A DNA stretch of 41,261 bases from a virus: IMG/VR virus record IMGVR_UViG_3300044712_000136, positions 1-41,261 of that record; one strand, 5' to 3'. Positions 1 through 7,259 of the stretch are shown piece after piece. Made by a program: the position numbers and the translations under genes. The notes beneath the pieces were generated by a model that did no database searches, was not told where the DNA came from, and was given only the letters and a program-made list of their open reading frames with translations. Position 1 is the stretch's first letter. Each line of letters begins with the position of its first letter.

Positions 1-43
1 GGGAGGTCCCCCCGGACGATGACGCACAGGCGGGGGGTGCCCA

Positions 44-577
44 CTAGACGGCCTCCTGGCGTGCCTGTGCGACCCGCAGGGCGGTCTGGATGAACGCCTG
101 CCGCCTTGCCTCCCTGGCCTGTCTGGACTTCGCTTCCCGGGCCAGACGGCGCTCCTTGCGGGCGTCCGTCTCGGGCACAGCCAGCCAGGCTCGGATGGTC
201 TCCTCGGTGGCGGGGTTCCTGACGAACGTCTCCCTGGGAGCGGGGGGCGGATCGACCTTGCCCGTCAGCTTGTCGACCACGACCTGGAGGATGCCCTTCT
301 CGGGGGCCTCCACCCTGGGGACGTACTCCCGGTTCAGGTGGTTCGCCAGCTTGGCGATGTTCTTGATGAACGTGTCCTGGTAGTGGCCCATGCTGTCGAA
401 CAGCGGACGGGCCGTGGGCTCTGCCACCCGGTAGGGCACCTCGCGGACGAAGGCGTACGCGAGGTTCAGCAGCCGGGCCTGGTTCTGCGAGTACTTGATG
501 CCAGCGGCCTTGAGGAGCTCGTTGGCGGACGAAGAGTAGGGGGACTGAATCGTGGAACGGATTTCGTTGATGGACAT
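44..577 (-). CDS. Unknown protein, basic C-terminus (177 aa)
   Basis: I do not recognise this protein. The N-terminal two thirds is mixed in composition, with an aromatic and valine-rich stretch (AYAFVREVPYRVAEPTARP, about residues 41-59). The C-terminal 50 residues are strongly basic and Arg/Ala-rich, probably a long helix, and would suit nucleic-acid binding. It is one of few minus-strand genes and is transcribed divergently from the gene at 827. The intergenic region holds an inverted repeat and a minus-strand -10-like GTGTTAGAGT. Codon use matches the neighbours, so I take it as a real gene, probably an early one. The ATG at 575-577 is the only good start. No function is assigned. Confidence 0.7.
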   Translation of the reverse strand: MSINEIRSTIQSPYSSSANELLKAAGIKYSQNQARLLNLAYAFVREVPYRVAEPTARPLFDSMGHYQDTFIKNIAKLANHLNREYVPRVEAPEKGILQVVVDKLTGKVDPPPAPRETFVRNPATEETIRAWLAVPETDARKERRLAREAKSRQAREARRQAFIQTALRVAQARQEAV

Positions 578-826
578 GACACGGACTCCTGGTTGACGGT
601 GAGAGACGGTGACGTTGGGGTCAGACCGTCGCCCAGGGGGGTCCGCGTGCGCCGTGAATTCAGAGGAAGGGGATCATCTTGGTTCGCTCACGTCTCGACT
701 CAGTAGGGTGTCGAGCAACCTTTTCACGATCACTCTAACACACCTTACGCCCGTGTCCAGATCAGGCAAGTGGAAATGGCGTGGCGAGCGTAAGGTGCAG
801 GGAACCCCCAACGGGAAGGAAGTCTC
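578..826. promoter_or_regulatory. Divergent promoter/operator region with inverted repeat
   Basis: This 249-bp gap separates the minus-strand gene ending at 44 from the plus-strand gene at 827. It contains CACCTTACGCCC (741-752) and its near-perfect inverted partner GAGCGTAAGGTG (786-797), matching at 11 of 12 positions with 33 nt between. On the minus strand GGGCGTAAGGTG is followed closely by GTGTTAGAGT, which looks like a -10 region. The plus-strand gene has a good ribosome-binding site, GGGAAGGAAG, about 6 nt before its ATG. The GCGTAA core recurs upstream of other early genes. Operator or promoter function is inferred from position and symmetry. Confidence 0.45.
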
Positions 827-1306
827 ATGGCAACTGACAGGTGGGAAGCTGGCCAGGACGTCTGGGCCATCGTGCAGGATCTGATCTCGAAGTTCCACCC
901 CAACCTGGCCCTGGTCGACAAGGAGATCGCGGTGATCTTCCGCGGCAAGGCCAGCAAGTCGGGTGGGCAGGTGGTGCTGGGCAAGTCCAGCAAGGCCAGT
1001 GAGCTGTTCAAGGTGCTCGGGAAGTCCGAGTACAAGTTCATCCTGGAGATCGCCGGGGACGAGTGGAAGACCCTCTCGGACGACCAGCGCATCGCCCTGA
1101 TCGACCACCTCCTCTGTGCCTGCAAGGTCGAGGAGGACGAGAAGACCCAGGAGATCAAGTACAGCATCGTGTCCCCCGAGGTCAGCTACTTCTGGAAGGA
1201 GCTGGAGCGCCACGGCGACTGGCGTCCGCATCCCGAGCAGAACGAGCCCAACGCGATGAACGTCGAGGACGCCCTCAACATGGTGTCCGACGCCCCCGCG
1301 AAGTAG
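827..1306 (+). CDS. Phage metallopeptidase-family protein with lost active site
   Basis: The protein (159 aa) matches the layout of the putative phage metallopeptidase family: FHPNLALVDKEIAVIFRGKA near the start, a GQVVLGKSSKAS loop, a Trp-Lys-x-Leu-Ser-Asp-x-x-Arg helix, then the segment where the family has its zinc motif, and a C-terminal ERHG-W. In the family the motif reads DHELCHC. Here it is DHLLCAC (residues 93-99): the catalytic Glu is Leu and the second zinc His is Ala. The fold is therefore probably kept while peptidase activity is lost. The acidic segment after it (VEEDE) is retained. The ATG has a clear upstream ribosome-binding site. A role as an inhibitor, decoy or structural derivative is inference only. 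Confidence 0.7.
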   Translation: MATDRWEAGQDVWAIVQDLISKFHPNLALVDKEIAVIFRGKASKSGGQVVLGKSSKASELFKVLGKSEYKFILEIAGDEWKTLSDDQRIALIDHLLCACKVEEDEKTQEIKYSIVSPEVSYFWKELERHGDWRPHPEQNEPNAMNVEDALNMVSDAPAK

Positions 1307-1336
1307 CCGGTAGCCGTTCTCTTGCCCCGGGCTGGT

Positions 1337-1768
1337 ATGGATCCCCTCCGTGCCCGGGTCATCCGGCTCGCCTACCAGAACCCTGACCTCCGTCCCCAGC
1401 TTCTCCCCTTGGTCAAGAAGGCAGACGAGTTCTCTCCCGAGGAGGAGGCCGTGATCCTCTGGGACAGCACCTTCGAGCGTGAGTACAACGCCGTGCTGAA
1501 GCGGTGGTTCGACCGCTACTACAGGGGTCTCATGGACCTCGACCAGAAGCTGCACTTCTGGTTCTACGAGCGCCCTGACAACCTCCAGAACACACCCGTC
1601 GGGGAGATGCCCAACCTCAAGGGCATGAAGGACGCGCTCTTCTATCGGCGTCGGAAGATGGTCAACGATCTCACGGTGTCGCTCAAGGAGCTGTTGGACG
1701 GGACCGACATGACCGACGAGCTCAACGAGGTGCTTCTTCGGTTCAACAGGGCGTATTCTGAACGGTGA
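1337..1768 (+). CDS. Conserved-type unknown phage protein (143 aa)
   Basis: The function is not recognised. The N-terminus (RARVIRLAYQNPDLRPQLLP) is a compact helical segment of a type I recall from other uncultured-phage proteins; this is memory, not a search. The remainder is rich in Trp, Tyr, Arg and Glu and looks like a soluble helical protein, with no membrane segment. A TTG 15 nt upstream in frame could also serve as start; the ATG at 1337 is preferred because the helix begins there. Its stop overlaps the start of the next gene (GTGA), indicating translational coupling. Confidence 0.75.
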   Translation: MDPLRARVIRLAYQNPDLRPQLLPLVKKADEFSPEEEAVILWDSTFEREYNAVLKRWFDRYYRGLMDLDQKLHFWFYERPDNLQNTPVGEMPNLKGMKDALFYRRRKMVNDLTVSLKELLDGTDMTDELNEVLLRFNRAYSER

Positions 1769-2061
1769 CCAGGCTCCCCACCATCTACTTCGTACAGGCA
1801 GAGCTTGGTGGACCCGTCAAGATCGGGTACACGGGGAGGCACGCTCGCGCTCGCATGGCGGAGGGCCAGACGTTCGTCCCCCAGGAACTGATCCTGCTGG
1901 CCGAGGCGTACGGGACTGAGGCTGACGAGGACAAGCTCCACAAGCTGTTCGAGCAGTACAAGGTTCGGGGGGAGTGGTTCCAGTACGTCGGGCTGGTGCG
2001 AGACCTCGTCCAGTACCTGGACGAGGGTGGCAACCTGCAACTCTGGCTCGAAGGGATCTGA
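1765..2061 (+). CDS. GIY-YIG/T5orf172 (MUG113)-type small protein
   Basis: At 98 aa this matches the short T5 Orf172/MUG113 branch of the GIY-YIG superfamily. It starts with IYFVQAELGGPVKIGYT (the beta strand plus KIG-Y signature), continues with an Arg in the first helix (RHARARM), a Glu in EADEDKLHKLF and ends with the family's RGEWF-Y motif. Such domains occur in phages and in some DNA-binding or nuclease proteins; the biochemical role of the stand-alone form is poorly known. The start is a GTG overlapping the previous stop. It is much shorter than the homing endonuclease at 9208 and lacks NUMOD repeats, so it is not an obvious homing element. Confidence 0.75.
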   Translation: MTRLPTIYFVQAELGGPVKIGYTGRHARARMAEGQTFVPQELILLAEAYGTEADEDKLHKLFEQYKVRGEWFQYVGLVRDLVQYLDEGGNLQLWLEGI

Positions 2062-2093
2062 TCCCGGTATTCGTCCACTAATCGAGAGTCGGT

Positions 2094-2384
2094 GTGGCGA
2101 AGGCGATCAGCACCGTAGGGATGACCCCGTTCGAGGTGACCATCGAGCAGTCCGTTGCCCCGATGGTCAGGTTCGTCCGGGCGATGTCCCGTACCGGGGC
2201 GAAGGTGTCGAGCTCTCAGCGGGGCGCCGGGATGGGCAGTGCGCTGACCTTCATCGTGTGGTTGAACCCGATGCGGATCGCCATGTTCAAGGCGTTCTGC
2301 GATCCCCAGGACTTCCAGTTCATCTCGTCCACCGCGATCAAGGTGGACGGGACCGTGGACCCGCTCAAGATTCCAGTGCCTTGA
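2094..2384 (+). CDS. Unknown small protein (96 aa)
   Basis: No family is recognised. The protein has a beta-rich look, with several hydrophobic segments (GSALTFIVWLNPMRIAMFKAF) but no certain membrane helix, and no Cys cluster except one Cys. The start is GTG. There is no strong ribosome-binding site, and the preceding 32 nt contain only weak promoter-like sequence. The 3' end overlaps the convergent SWIM-domain gene by 20 bp. Codon use is consistent with the neighbours, so it is probably real. Confidence 0.55.
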   Translation: MAKAISTVGMTPFEVTIEQSVAPMVRFVRAMSRTGAKVSSSQRGAGMGSALTFIVWLNPMRIAMFKAFCDPQDFQFISSTAIKVDGTVDPLKIPVP

Positions 2385-2859
2385 GGGTGGACTCCAGCGC
2401 CCCTTGGGCGTGACTGGTCAGGGTGTCCACGGCGGACTCCAGCTCGGTGAGCTGGATGGACAACCGCTCCACGTCCCCCTCGATGACTCCCTGGATCGCC
2501 CAGAACCTCTTGCGGGTCTCAACGGCAAGGGCAGCGACGTGCTTGCACGCGAGCCTCCGCTGCTGGAGGTCCGGGCAGGTGCAGTGGAATCCCTGCTTGG
2601 GGGAGAGGTTGATGCGAGTGTCGTACTGGCCCTGGTCGCCGGTCTTCGCGGACACCTGCGTAGGAGTGCCACTCCCGTTGGGCAGGACGGTGGTCTTGAT
2701 GGCCACCGTGTTGACCTTCACGTTCGGTGCCCGCTGCGCCCTGGAGGACGGGATGGCATGGTCCAGCCTGTCCAGCAGGGGGTTCAGGGCTTCGACGTTG
2801 CGAAGGGTCTCGGTCAGATTCGCAACCACTGCGGAGGCTGTCTGGAGGGAGGCTGGCAT
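2365..2859 (-). CDS. SWIM zinc-finger protein
   Basis: This 164-aa protein contains a SWIM-type zinc-binding motif: C93-x-C95-P-D followed by C105-K-H107-V-A-A-L. It is flanked N-terminally by a beta-rich segment and C-terminally by a helical tail with coiled-coil character. SWIM domains bind DNA or protein partners and are found with helicases, transposases and plant regulators; here the domain is nearly alone. The frame is open 14 codons further upstream, but the ATG at 2859 is preferred because the upstream part would cover the intergenic palindrome. The gene is divergent from thyX and convergent with the gene ending at 2384. A second SWIM motif occurs at the end of the protein at 35832. 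Confidence 0.75.
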   Translation of the reverse strand: MPASLQTASAVVANLTETLRNVEALNPLLDRLDHAIPSSRAQRAPNVKVNTVAIKTTVLPNGSGTPTQVSAKTGDQGQYDTRINLSPKQGFHCTCPDLQQRRLACKHVAALAVETRKRFWAIQGVIEGDVERLSIQLTELESAVDTLTSHAQGALESTLKALES

Positions 2860-2867
2860 GGGGTTCT

Positions 2868-2883
2868 TACGCTCGCGAGCGTA
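2868..2883. promoter_or_regulatory. 16-bp perfect palindrome between divergent genes
   Basis: TACGCTCGCGAGCGTA is a perfect 16-bp palindrome lying 9 nt from the SWIM gene start and 17 nt from the thyX start, in the 40-bp divergent intergenic region. Each half contains GAGCGTA, the same core as the inverted repeat at 741-797. It is a good candidate operator for a dimeric repressor acting on both genes. No protein from this window can be assigned to it. Confidence 0.45.
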
Positions 2884-2899
2884 TAGGTAAGGTAGGCAC

Positions 2900-3718
2900 A
2901 TGGCACCCGTCCGACTGGTCTACAACTCTGTGGTCATCCCCCTGGCCCACATGCAACTCATCGAGGCTGGGGGGGCTCAGATGGTGGAATGGCTGAACGA
3001 CTACCGCCCCGAGTGCCTCCCAAGAGAGGGGGCCACGTTCGCTGACCTGTTCCCGCATGACGGCACCGAGAACGGCCGGAGGCTCACGGACAACGAACTC
3101 CTGGTGGAGCTCGCTGGGCGTGAGTGCTACCACTCCTACGGGACGAAGGCTGGTCGGAAGACCAACAGTGATTACATCGCCAACACCCAGGCTGGGGACA
3201 CCCCCCACCGCTCGGTGATGTACCACGCCAAGATGACCTTCCTTCTGGCAGGCATCTCCAGGCGGCTGACACACGAAATCATCCGTCACTACGTCGGGGC
3301 TGACAGGGACGAGGAGGGGAGCCCCTCCCAGGAGTCCACCCGGTACACGTTCTCCCCTGGGCACTTCGTGGTCCCACCTCGGATGCAGGGCAGGTGGGAA
3401 GAGCAGTTCAGGGCCCGTGTGCAGCGAGCCTACGACGATTACCTGGCCTACATCGACCATGAGGTCCAGAAGTACATCGCGGAGGTTGGAAGCGAACCCC
3501 GCGGCCTGGAGCGCAAGCGCATCTACGAGGCGGCGGCTGGATTGATGCCCCGGCAGGTGGCCACCTCGATGGTGTGGACAAGCAACCCGGTGGCCCTGGC
3601 CAAGCTGTTCAAGGAGCGCACGGCGGAGACGGCGGATGCCGAGTTCAAGCGGCTGGCCGTGGAGTGGCAGCGGGTCTGCCAGGAGCATTGGCCCAACTTG
3701 TTCCCCAGAGGCGTGTAA
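2900..3718 (+). CDS. thyX: Flavin-dependent thymidylate synthase ThyX (variant motif)
   Basis: ThyX methylates dUMP to dTMP using methylene-tetrahydrofolate, FAD and NADPH, and is common in phages as a nucleotide-supply enzyme. The 272-aa protein shows RECYHS (74-79), H-x-S-x-x-x-H (103-109) with the following GIS-R-L-THEIIRH, the substrate motif end SQESTRY (143-149), and a C-terminal N-P-x-A-L...F-K-E-R...R-L-A block matching the family's terminal helix. The signature normally reads RHR followed by a short loop before SxxESxRY. Here it is RHY and the loop is about 7 residues longer and acidic (VGADRDEEGSP), which is unusual. It lies just after the palindrome at 2868. The ATG is preceded by GGTAAGG. 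Confidence 0.9.
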   Translation: MAPVRLVYNSVVIPLAHMQLIEAGGAQMVEWLNDYRPECLPREGATFADLFPHDGTENGRRLTDNELLVELAGRECYHSYGTKAGRKTNSDYIANTQAGDTPHRSVMYHAKMTFLLAGISRRLTHEIIRHYVGADRDEEGSPSQESTRYTFSPGHFVVPPRMQGRWEEQFRARVQRAYDDYLAYIDHEVQKYIAEVGSEPRGLERKRIYEAAAGLMPRQVATSMVWTSNPVALAKLFKERTAETADAEFKRLAVEWQRVCQEHWPNLFPRGV

Positions 3719-3783
3719 TCTCTCGCCCGGCACAGAGCCCACGGGCACACTCATCACAGGGCTCAGACACACACGAGGTTCCC

Positions 3784-4002
3784 ATGCCGATGAATGGTTA
3801 CGAGATCCGCCATGCGATCCTGAACGAGGCCAGAGAGATGCTCTTCGAGCAGTGGCGTATGGCGATGGACGTGGAGAACGCGACAGCCAGGTTCGAGGGT
3901 GGTCCACATGCTCCCCGTCCGCCCAAGCTCCTGCCCCCTCCCACGGTGGCCGAAATCAAGGCCCTCGCGGAGTCCATGTACGAGTTCGTCCAGACGAAGT
4001 AG
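3784..4002 (+). CDS. Small conserved phage protein, NGYEIR type
   Basis: This 72-aa protein begins MPMNGYEIR, has a helix (LNEAREMLFEQWRMAMD), a Pro-rich linker (PRPPKLLPPP) and ends with TVAEIKALAESMYEFVQTK. This layout, with NGYEIR at the start and a helix ending in FV-x-K, resembles small uncharacterised proteins found in T4-like and other large phages, by memory. Function is unknown. The frame is open far upstream into thyX; the ATG at 3784 is chosen because the conserved segment starts there and it has GAGG 9-12 nt upstream. Confidence 0.75.
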   Translation: MPMNGYEIRHAILNEAREMLFEQWRMAMDVENATARFEGGPHAPRPPKLLPPPTVAEIKALAESMYEFVQTK

Positions 4003-4032
4003 CTGAACTCAGCCAGGCTCTGGTCCCATTCT

Positions 4033-4043
4033 CAGGGGCGTAA
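4033..4043 (+). promoter_or_regulatory. CAGGGGCGTAA start-proximal element, copy 1
   Basis: CAGGGGCGTAA ends 8 nt before the ATG at 4052 and is preceded by CATTCT, which resembles a weak -10. The same element with the same 8-nt spacing precedes the genes at 5478 and 5883. It may be a transcription start region with a very short leader, or a translational element carrying AGGG. Function is inferred from recurrence. Confidence 0.45.
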
Positions 4044-4051
4044 CTCTCACC

Positions 4052-5449
4052 ATGAGTAACCGCACCTGGACCATCGAGATGATGTGGGACTGCAAGCACT
4101 GCCGCAAGCGCAACCCGGGCATGAGCGGGGCGGAGCGGGAGAGCCTGAAGTGCGTCAACTGCGGAGCCGAGAAGACGGACGAGCCCTGGGTCATGCCGGA
4201 TGCCCCGGAGACGGCCCCCCACCTGGAGGGGGATCTCGACCGGAAGGCACGGGCAGGTGCGAACTGGTCCTGCAAGTACTGCCACGGGGAGAGCCGTCAG
4301 GGACACGACCTCTGCGAGATCTGCGGGGCACCCCGCTACGGGGACAAGCCGGTGGTCAAGGTCTCCAACCCGACCCCGCTGAAGGCCCCCACGCCCGTGT
4401 CCGTGCCCGTCCCGAAGGTCGGGTCCAATCCCCCGCCCCCTCCCAAGGATCCCGCCAGGAACACCCCCGTGCCCGAGGATCCCGTGCCGGTGGTGATGCC
4501 GGAGCCCGCCCCGGTGGATCCTCTCCCCGGAACCAGGCTGGTGGAGGAGTACACGGAGCACCAGTCCAAGGCGCGGGCGGCAATCGCGGCCCAGAACGAG
4601 GAAGACCGAAGGACCCTTCGCGCTCGCCTCGGGGATGATGACGACTCTGACATGCTCCCCATGAAGTCCTGGCGCCCCAACTGGGAACCCGAGACGGTGT
4701 TCAAGATCATCCTCGGGGTGGGCGGGGCGATCCTGTTCATTCTCCTCATGGTCTGGCTGTTCACGCCCAACTCGACGACGGTGAACGTGTCCGCGATGCA
4801 CTGGATGCGGGATCGGACCCTGGAGGAGCGCCACAGCTACAGCGGTGAGGGGTGGCGGGATCAGGCTCCGCCTCTCGTGTACTCGTGGGATCACTGCGAG
4901 AGCCGTCAGCGGGGGACGGAGAACTGCCATCCTCACGACTGCAACTGCCACGATGTGTCCTACGAGTGCAACTGCACGGGCGGGGACAGCTACGAGTGCA
5001 ACTGCCAGCGGTCGTGCAGCACGAGCTGCTCCCCGAACGGGAACGGGTCGGCGTCCTGTAGCGAGAGCTGCTCGAACTCCTGCTCGACGTGTACGACCCC
5101 GAGGGTCTGTCAGACGTGCAGCAGGACCGAGTGTGATACCTGCTATGACCAGTGCCCCGTGTTCGTGGACTGGTGCCAGTACCACTACTATCAGTGGGAC
5201 ACCCTCCAGCACCTTCGGAACGAGGGATGGGGGCACGGGGCGGTGTGGCCTGACCTCACGGCCAGCGGTCCGCTCCAGCGCCTGAACGACAACGAGGAGT
5301 ACGCTGTCCGGTTCAACGACCTGCACTCCGAGCGGACGTGGCGGCGGACGTACCCCTTCACCCGGTACGAGGGGTTCAACATCGGCCAGCACTGGGACGT
5401 CGAGTGGACGCGAGCTGGTGGATTCACCATCCTGCATGCCGCTCACTGA
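4052..5449 (+). CDS. Membrane-anchored double zinc-ribbon protein with Cys-rich domain
   Basis: The 465-aa protein has clear domains. Two RanBP2-like zinc ribbons lie at 13-38 (WDCKHC...CVNCG) and 72-94 (WSCKYC...CEICG). A Pro-rich linker follows (about 105-160), then a charged helical segment and one membrane helix at 217-237 (IILGVGGAILFILLMVWLF). The rest begins with WMRDRTLEERHSYSGEGW. Residues 282-375 contain about 20 Cys, many as CNC, CS and CxxC. The tail is Trp/Tyr-rich. The acidic segment before the helix and the Cys-rich part after it suggest a cytoplasmic N-terminus and an external Cys-rich domain, either disulfide-bonded or metal-binding. The role is unknown; host-envelope modification or superinfection exclusion are possibilities only. 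Confidence 0.75.
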   Translation: MSNRTWTIEMMWDCKHCRKRNPGMSGAERESLKCVNCGAEKTDEPWVMPDAPETAPHLEGDLDRKARAGANWSCKYCHGESRQGHDLCEICGAPRYGDKPVVKVSNPTPLKAPTPVSVPVPKVGSNPPPPPKDPARNTPVPEDPVPVVMPEPAPVDPLPGTRLVEEYTEHQSKARAAIAAQNEEDRRTLRARLGDDDDSDMLPMKSWRPNWEPETVFKIILGVGGAILFILLMVWLFTPNSTTVNVSAMHWMRDRTLEERHSYSGEGWRDQAPPLVYSWDHCESRQRGTENCHPHDCNCHDVSYECNCTGGDSYECNCQRSCSTSCSPNGNGSASCSESCSNSCSTCTTPRVCQTCSRTECDTCYDQCPVFVDWCQYHYYQWDTLQHLRNEGWGHGAVWPDLTASGPLQRLNDNEEYAVRFNDLHSERTWRRTYPFTRYEGFNIGQHWDVEWTRAGGFTILHAAH

Positions 5450-5459
5450 GGACTACACT

Positions 5460-5469
5460 CAGGGCGTAA
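5460..5469 (+). promoter_or_regulatory. CAGGGCGTAA start-proximal element, copy 2
   Basis: CAGGGCGTAA ends 8 nt before the ATG at 5478 and directly follows TACACT, a plausible -10 hexamer. If TACACT is the -10, transcription would begin within the element and the leader would be about 10-15 nt. Compare the copies at 4033 and 5865. Confidence 0.5.
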
Positions 5470-5477
5470 GACACATC

Positions 5478-5819
5478 ATGGAAATGGAATGTTTTGTGTG
5501 TGGTGCCCTGAAGGACACCAACGTTCGAGAGATGTACACGGCGGGCGAGGAGCTTTGCCAGGACAAGCCCATCCCCCCGCTGCTGGTTCTCGAATGTGAG
5601 CCCCCACATGGTGACCCCGTGGGGTGGCGAGCCGGGGTGGTCTGCCACAAGTGCTATCACGTCATCGATCCCGATATGTGGATCGACAAGCCGATCTGGG
5701 AGTCCCTCAAGCCGCAGATCCCGTTCAATCAACTGCCCACCATGGTCGACGGGCCAAGTGAGTTCAAGTGGAATCCCGAGAGCTACGCTGGGACCCCAGT
5801 GCCTCATGCTGACCCGTAA
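5478..5819 (+). CDS. Small zinc-binding protein (CxxC / CHKC)
   Basis: The 113-aa protein starts MEMECFVCG and later has VVCHKCYHVIDPDMW, giving a CxxC...CxxC arrangement that should bind zinc. There is no further recognisable domain; the C-terminal half is Pro/Trp-rich. The frame is open another 60 nt upstream, inside the preceding gene. The ATG at 5478 is chosen because the element at 5460 lies at its conserved distance and because CFVCG would sit near the N-terminus, as in similar small phage proteins. Function is unknown. Confidence 0.7.
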   Translation: MEMECFVCGALKDTNVREMYTAGEELCQDKPIPPLLVLECEPPHGDPVGWRAGVVCHKCYHVIDPDMWIDKPIWESLKPQIPFNQLPTMVDGPSEFKWNPESYAGTPVPHADP

Positions 5820-5864
5820 CATCTAGCACCTGTTTCCCCCTTCTACGGGATAGTCTAGGGGATT

Positions 5865-5874
5865 CAGGGCGTAA
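5865..5874 (+). promoter_or_regulatory. CAGGGCGTAA start-proximal element, copy 3
   Basis: CAGGGCGTAA ends 8 nt before the ATG of the dnaX-like gene. The upstream sequence GGGATAGTCTAGGGGATT contains TAGTCT, which could be a -10. This is the third occurrence with identical spacing, so the arrangement is unlikely to be chance. Confidence 0.5.
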
Positions 5875-5882
5875 CGTGCAGC

Positions 5883-7259
5883 ATGTCCCTGGACACGAAG
5901 TGGCGTCCTCTCACTTACTCTGATGTCCTGGGGCAGCTGGAGACCATCCAGATCCTCAAGCAATACGTTGCCTCCGGGGCTGGGTTCCATCAGAGCTACC
6001 TGTTCGCCGGGCCCTTCGGGTCTGGCAAGACCACGCTGGCTCGGGTGCTTGCGCGGGCGCTCCTGTGTACCTCCCCGGTGAACGGAGATCCCTGCGACCA
6101 GTGCATGTCCTGCAAGTCGATCCTTGAGGGCGGGTCATCCCCAGATTTCTTCGAGATTGATGCCGCGACCAACAGCGGTAAGGATTCCGTCCGCAAGATC
6201 GTGGACGAGATCCAGTACAGCACCTTCAGCGGGAAGCGTCGCCTGTACCTGCTGGACGAGGCCCACCGGCTGTCCACGGACGCCCTGGACGCCCTCCTGA
6301 AGCCCCTGGAGGACAACTACCCGGGGACGCAGGACAAGCTCCTCGTCTGTATCTTCTGCACGACCGAGCCTGAGAGGATGCGGAACACGATCCTTTCCCG
6401 GTGCGCCCCGGCCTTTGTGATCCGGCCCGTGTCCCCTTCCCAGGTGGGGGACCGGCTGGAGATGGTCTGCAAGAAGGAGGGCATCCCCTACGAGCGCCAA
6501 GCCCTTGACCTGATCGGGGAGATCACCGAGTGCCACATCCGTGACGCCCTCAAGGCCGTTGAGGGTGTGTCCATGCTCGGTGCTGTGGATGGGAGCAACG
6601 TCGCCCGTTACCTCCACCTGGACTACGCGGACACCGTGCTTGCGGTGCTGTCGACCTTGAAGACCGACCTCCCTGCCGCCATCACCAAGGCGGAGGGTTT
6701 GCTCAAGAGCATGAGTCCGATCACCCTGTACGAGAAGCTCTCGGACATGGCGATGCTGGCGTATCGGGCCTCCCTTGGTCCGGTGCCCATCCCCACGTAC
6801 CTGGACAGGGAGGCCGTGGAGACGCTGGGGCGTGAGAGAGGGGGAGATCTTCTTGACTACGTCGAGAAGCTGTCTTCTCGTCCAGGGCGCCCTACGTCTG
6901 CAATGCTTCTCTGCGATCTGTCCCAGCTTCACCGGGGGATTCGTCTGGTTGCCGTGGACTCCTCGAAACTGGGCCAGTCCTCGCCAGCAATTCCCAAGGT
7001 TGAGGGTACTGTCAAGACGCCCCATGCGGAGAAGCCCGTCGTTGTGGATGGAGTGTTCGTTGATGACCGGGCAGTCAATGCCCGAAGTTCAGAACAGGTC
7101 GAACTCCGCCACTCGTCCACTACTCCTCCTGCCAGTCTCACTCCCCTGGATTTCTTTCAACTCGTCAAACGCCGAGTCCTAGAACTCGACCAGCCGAGCG
7201 CTGATGGACAAGCGGGACGAGACAACATGGGCCACACTGGAACTCACGAAGGCGGGTGA
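5883..7259 (+). CDS. DnaX-like clamp loader ATPase (gamma/tau type)
   Basis: The protein loads the sliding clamp for DNA replication. This 458-aa AAA+ protein shows Walker A GPFGSGKTT (43-51), the zinc module of DnaX (C62, C71, C74, C77), Walker B LYLLDEAHR (121-129), sensor FCTTEPERM (158-166) and the arginine-finger motif SRC (172-174). The N-terminal KWRP-x-x-Y-x-D-V-L-G-Q matches bacterial DnaX. About 270 residues follow with collar-like helices and a divergent tail, shorter than bacterial tau. It is thus probably a gamma-like stand-alone loader; no separate delta subunit or clamp is seen in the window. Its end overlaps the next gene by 56 bp. Confidence 0.92.
   Translation: MSLDTKWRPLTYSDVLGQLETIQILKQYVASGAGFHQSYLFAGPFGSGKTTLARVLARALLCTSPVNGDPCDQCMSCKSILEGGSSPDFFEIDAATNSGKDSVRKIVDEIQYSTFSGKRRLYLLDEAHRLSTDALDALLKPLEDNYPGTQDKLLVCIFCTTEPERMRNTILSRCAPAFVIRPVSPSQVGDRLEMVCKKEGIPYERQALDLIGEITECHIRDALKAVEGVSMLGAVDGSNVARYLHLDYADTVLAVLSTLKTDLPAAITKAEGLLKSMSPITLYEKLSDMAMLAYRASLGPVPIPTYLDREAVETLGRERGGDLLDYVEKLSSRPGRPTSAMLLCDLSQLHRGIRLVAVDSSKLGQSSPAIPKVEGTVKTPHAEKPVVVDGVFVDDRAVNARSSEQVELRHSSTTPPASLTPLDFFQLVKRRVLELDQPSADGQAGRDNMGHTGTHEGG

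Noticed and set aside
3956-5446. Minus-strand frame of 496 codons
   Set aside because: It is opposite the zinc-ribbon membrane protein. Val/Arg/Pro-rich translation without domains; shadow frame.
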